DNA of 8,892 bases from Bacteroidota bacterium (GTDB lineage Bacteria; Bacteroidota; Bacteroidia; Flavobacteriales_F; PHOS-HE28): assembly GCA_023430945.1 (NCBI GenBank), contig JAEYYE010000278.1:1-8892 (forward strand), read 5' to 3'. How positions within the stretch are numbered: the stretch's first letter is position 1; every line of letters begins with the position of its first letter. Shown piece by piece: positions 7,101-8,892 of this stretch. Under the pieces are notes generated by a model. That model was given only the letters and a program-made list of their open reading frames with translations. It did no database searches and was not told the DNA's origin. A program made the translations under genes and the position numbers.

Positions 7101-8892
7101 CGGATCGACCATAAGTGGTTCGGGCGCGATCAACTCGAATGTTGCCGTAGCCTTGCAGCCGTTCACGTCCATTACGATCACTTCATGGATCTCTTCCGAT
7201 AGTCCTTCGGGATCCTCTGCGGTATCGCCATTGCTCCACAGGAAAGTGAATGGAGCGATACCACCGGTGAGGGTAAGATCGATGGTGCCATCATTGCCAC
7301 CAGCACAACTGATGTTGTAGCCGTTCACTGTGGAAACCATCGCATCGATCTCGATCGGCTGTGGTGCCTGTAATTGGATCGAGCCACCGGCGGAGCAACC
7401 GTTCGCATCGGTCACAGAAACATCATATACGCCAGCGCCCAACAGTTCGATGTCCTCAGATGTCGCATGGAATCCCTGGTTGTTCGACCACACGATGGAG
7501 TAGGGGGCGACCCCGCCGGTCATGGAGAGGTCGATGCTGCCATCATCGGTGCCGGTGCACGATACATGATGTCCGCCGGGGAATGTGAAAGGAGTGATCT
7601 GCAGTTCGGTCGGCGCAGGAGCTTGAAGCACGATCGTATCGTTGATGGTGCAACCGTTCCCATCGATCACATTGAGGTAATACGTGCCGGCCTCAAGTCC
7701 TGAAAGGTCCTCGGTGCCGGTGACGTTATCGCCCTGGTCGCGCCACGCGTAGTTGTAAGGCTCGTAGCCACCGTTCACGGTGACATCGATCCAGCCATCG
7801 CCACCTCCTGCGCAACCGATCCCGAAGCCATTGTAATTCGATATGTCCAGTTCGTGCGAAAGGATCGCGTCAGGACCTTGGATCTCGATCGGGATCGATT
7901 TCGGCACATCGCAGCCGTTGTTGTCAACCACCTGGGCCACGTACATTCCAGGTGCGAGCCCCGTAGCCGTGAAACCGGTCTGCGGTGGCACTGTGTTCCA
8001 GGTCACGCTGAAGGAATTGCTTCCACCCCAGACTGAAACGGTGGCGAAACCATCGTTGGCACCAAAGCAGGTGACGTGTGCATAGTCCTCGATCATCCCG
8101 TTGATCGCGAATTGCGGTCCTTCGATCGAAACGTTCGCCGATGCTGTGCATCCATTCGCATCTGTGGCCGTTACCGTATAGGTTCCCTGTGGAAGATCCG
8201 ATGCGTCCGAACCGGTCTGCGCCGGCGTGGAATCCCATTCATAGGTATACGGACCTGTTCCGCCGGAGGCGAGTGCGCTGGCCGTTCCTTGTGCACCACC
8301 CGAGCACAGTTCATTCGTGAACGAAGTGATGCTCACTGCAAGTGGTGCCATGGGTCCATCGATCACGATTGATCCGGAGGCCGTGCAGCCATTCTGGTCC
8401 GTCACGGTGACCAAATGCGTTCCGGCCGGAAGACCGGAAATGGCCGGGCCAGGAAGCGCTGCTCCGTTGTAGTGGAAAGTATATGGCGGAGTTCCGCCGG
8501 AAGCTGACAAGGTGCCGCCACCATTGTTGGAACCGAAGCAGGTGACCGCGACCGCATCCATCAGAACCGGAGCGCTCAATGGTGAAGTGGTCAACTCCAT
8601 GATGCCTGCATCGATCGTGCTTTCACATCCGTTGGCGTGCTGGGCGATCGCCGTATAGGACCCTGAAGGCACATTCGTCAGGGTGGAGCTTGTCAGGATT
8701 GGATCGTTGTTCCAGATGATGGAGGTGATCGGCGAACCGGTCGGTATCACTTGCGCTCCCCCGGTGTTCGTTCCGAAGCAGGCAACATGATCCAATTGTG
8801 CGATCTGCAGCGATGTGATCGGCGATACCGGAATGTTCGCTGTCGCGCTCGCCACGCAGCCATTCGCATCGGTCACCACCACGGTGTGATCC
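4167..8892 (-). CDS. Giant SprB-repeat cell-surface protein with type B T9SS sorting domain, N-terminus outside the window
   Basis: The frame is open to the right edge (codons for D-H-T precede the first GTG at 8882), so the protein is 5'-truncated by the window; 1574 residues are visible and full size is unknown. It consists of 18 complete SprB-type repeats of 74-88 residues plus the tail of another, then an 84-residue gliding-motility-associated C-terminal domain ending GYVDMRR. Each repeat follows the plan C-x-G..DGSI-L..GG-PPY--WSNG..-L-AGTY-V-VTDANGC, an Ig/PKD-like beta-sandwich. Such proteins are exported by the T9SS and displayed on the surface; SprB itself is the moving adhesin of gliding motility, but many Bacteroidota carry SprB-repeat proteins unrelated to gliding, so the role here is best put as adhesin or surface filament. 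The composition is low in Lys and rich in Gly, Ser, Thr, Asp. It is the first visible gene of an apparent operon with the PorP/SprF-family and OmpA-family genes. No frameshift or internal stop is seen. Confidence 0.93.
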   Translation of the reverse strand, partial: DHTVVVTDANGCVASATANIPVSPITSLQIAQLDHVACFGTNTGGAQVIPTGSPITSIIWNNDPILTSSTLTNVPSGSYTAIAQHANGCESTIDAGIMELTTSPLSAPVLMDAVAVTCFGSNNGGGTLSASGGTPPYTFHYNGAALPGPAISGLPAGTHLVTVTDQNGCTASGSIVIDGPMAPLAVSITSFTNELCSGGAQGTASALASGGTGPYTYEWDSTPAQTGSDASDLPQGTYTVTATDANGCTASANVSIEGPQFAINGMIEDYAHVTCFGANDGFATVSVWGGSNSFSVTWNTVPPQTGFTATGLAPGMYVAQVVDNNGCDVPKSIPIEIQGPDAILSHELDISNYNGFGIGCAGGGDGWIDVTVNGGYEPYNYAWRDQGDNVTGTEDLSGLEAGTYYLNVIDGNGCTINDTIVLQAPAPTELQITPFTFPGGHHVSCTGTDDGSIDLSMTGGVAPYSIVWSNNQGFHATSEDIELLGAGVYDVSVTDANGCSAGGSIQLQAPQPIEIDAMVSTVNGYNISCAGGNDGTIDLTLTGGIAPFTFLWSNGDTAEDPEGLSEEIHEVIVMDVNGCKATATFELIAPEPLMVDPVATMASTSCTGSADGSITTTMDGGVAPYSIQWSGPNGFTSIDADIDQLIAGPYTISITDANGCTANSSIQIAEPMPLSITVSSATYNGGFNIRCHGESSASISTGITGGTPPYAALWTLPNGSTSADVDQIDLPAGEYELLVTDANGCTTTGTVVLTEPSPLSVIATASDMGFGVNVGCAGNDGSISLQVSGGTSDYAYDWTGPNGYGSTASDISGLVAGVYDLLITDANGCTVPESIELNAPAPITAELMVTSNLCSGGSAGSIDADVNGGSGMLDLAWTGPSGFTSDQASIGPLPAGTYILEVTDQLGCVASFSTQLEDPAPISSGTYVSFHGMYNLQCVGDSTGAIAFDPAGGTAPYQIQVSGPDGFNSTASSLSDLVAGTYLVWITDQHGCSLDTTITLTQPADTISATFNTSIYPSGDNVSCHGGNDGWIEASVSGGSGPYEIFWRGPDSLVWNMSDIYDLPAGDYSYELVVIDANQCSFNTLITLTQPDLSIEASSQVSDYGGYQVSCPDATDGSIGLSITGGSSGYDIAWAGPGGAIGTQEDLASLGSGTYMATITDINGCTVDHVVQIDAPPQLAIAFASMNVSCHGGADGILQADVTGGAGSVSHVWIGNGVPPDAGPELTGITAGEYCLSLTDQNGCSFQDCIVITEPDAISADGVVTDAPCGGSSGSIDITVLGGTGTYTFNWNNASTNEDLLNIASGTYAIEVTDENGCAFNTSFTVGGAPAILASAVITDAACAGTSSGAIDLSIEGGAAPFSIQWNNGSTDEDLDPIPAGEHTVSIGDAAGCTTVMTFEVAEMEPIQLDTTLSHHGNGYNISSFNGNDGSVLIEPSGGSAPYGITWSNGGSGVFQSSLTAGTYLIEVIDANGCSAEITIELTAPSDLEMPTGYSPNGDGANDVFFIRGLDAYSKNTFTVYNRWGNVVFDRLNYRNDWAGENSNGEKLADGTYFVILTVAGGERVLQGYVDMRR
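4170..4421 (-). other. Gliding-motility-associated C-terminal sorting domain (CHU_C-like, type B CTD) of the repeat protein
   Basis: The last 84 residues of the repeat protein. Diagnostic segments are PTGYSPNGDGANDVFFIRGL, the core TVYNRWGNVVFD, the aromatic NDWAGENSNGEKLADGTYF segment, and the terminal strands FVILTV / RVLQGYVDMRR. This is the classical layout of the gliding-motility C-terminal domain family, including the final G-x-V-x-x-x-R pattern. In this family the domain directs proteins across the outer membrane by the T9SS; type B domains need a PorP/SprF-family partner, which is the next gene. A short linker (residues encoded at 4422-4469) joins it to repeat 18. Confidence 0.93.
4470..8855 (-). 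repeat. Array of 18 SprB-type protein repeats (about 240-bp period)
   Basis: Unit boundaries were set at the Cys codon of the N-G-C-like motif closing each unit. In order of translation the units are: 1, 8625-8855; 2, 8385-8624; 3, 8148-8384; 4, 7911-8147; 5, 7650-7910; 6, 7395-7649; 7, 7155-7394; 8, 6912-7154; 9, 6657-6911; 10, 6405-6656; 11, 6168-6404; 12, 5916-6167; 13, 5652-5915; 14, 5397-5651; 15, 5160-5396; 16, 4938-5159; 17, 4713-4937; 18, 4470-4712. Lengths run 77, 80, 79, 79, 87, 85, 80, 81, 85, 84, 79, 84, 88, 85, 79, 74, 75 and 81 residues. The tail of one more unit is at 8856-8892. Units are clearly homologous but diverged; only the short DNA word coding for DANGC stays nearly identical in several (for example 4470, 6405, 6912, 7395, 8856). 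This argues for old duplication without recent homogenisation. Unit 1 is the most degenerate, lacking the GG-PPY core; unit 13 ends in NQC and unit 11 in LGC. Confidence 0.9.

Noticed and set aside
6520..7320. A 266-codon open frame on the + strand inside the repeat gene
   Set aside because: Its translation is itself periodic (recurring V-x-P-F-A-S-V segments), because it is the antisense image of the SprB repeats; the repeated sequence keeps the same antisense frame free of stops. Several shorter + strand frames at 4524-8372 have the same cause.
4470..8855. CRISPR array or recent tandem DNA duplication
   Set aside because: The period of about 240 bp comes from protein domains; units are diverged in DNA and have no identical direct repeats with spacers.
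8880..8882. GTG at 8882 as the start of the repeat protein
   Set aside because: The frame stays open to the window edge and the GTG lies in the middle of a repeat strand (HTVVVTDANGC), so the real start is beyond the window.

Overview
The window most likely comes from a member of the Bacteroidota, of Flavobacteriales type but with GC in the mid-50s by eye, above typical Flavobacterium. The evidence is three protein families essentially confined to that phylum, encoded side by side: a giant surface protein built of SprB-type repeats and ending in a gliding-motility-type (type B) type IX secretion system (T9SS) sorting domain, a PorP/SprF-family outer-membrane protein, and a PorE-like lipoprotein with TPR, PD40 propeller, carboxypeptidase-regulatory and OmpA domains.

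Layout: positions 2-1351 on the + strand hold the 3' part of an uncharacterised helical, TPR-like gene whose start lies upstream of the window. Everything else is on the - strand and reads from right to left. It begins with the giant repeat protein (8892 down to 4167, N-terminus beyond the right edge; 1574 codons visible), followed by the PorP/SprF-family gene (4147-3221) after 19 nt, and then the PorE-like OmpA lipoprotein gene (3221-1326), whose ATG shares one base with the preceding stop. The last 26 bp of this lipoprotein gene overlap the end of the + strand gene tail to tail. There is no gene-free stretch above 20 nt, and I saw no RNA gene, insertion sequence, CRISPR array or rho-independent terminator.

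How the genes may work together: known biology of Flavobacterium johnsoniae SprB/SprF says that type B cargo needs a partner of the PorP/SprF family, usually encoded next door, for T9SS secretion or surface attachment. PorE of Porphyromonas gingivalis, with the same domain order as the third protein here, is a peptidoglycan-binding T9SS component. The three - strand genes therefore look like a cargo-plus-partner-plus-anchor cassette: a long, probably disulfide-stapled repeat adhesin, its dedicated outer-membrane partner, and a lipoprotein that could tie the assembly to peptidoglycan. The cassette idea is inference; the domain calls are strong.

The repeat array could be parsed exactly: 18 complete units of 74-88 residues plus the end of another. 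Seventeen carry a Cys near the start and a Cys in an N-G-C-like motif at the end. The last unit before the sorting domain has Ser in place of the first Cys. Unit 15 has an additional Cys pair. The units fall into a long and a short class in blocks.
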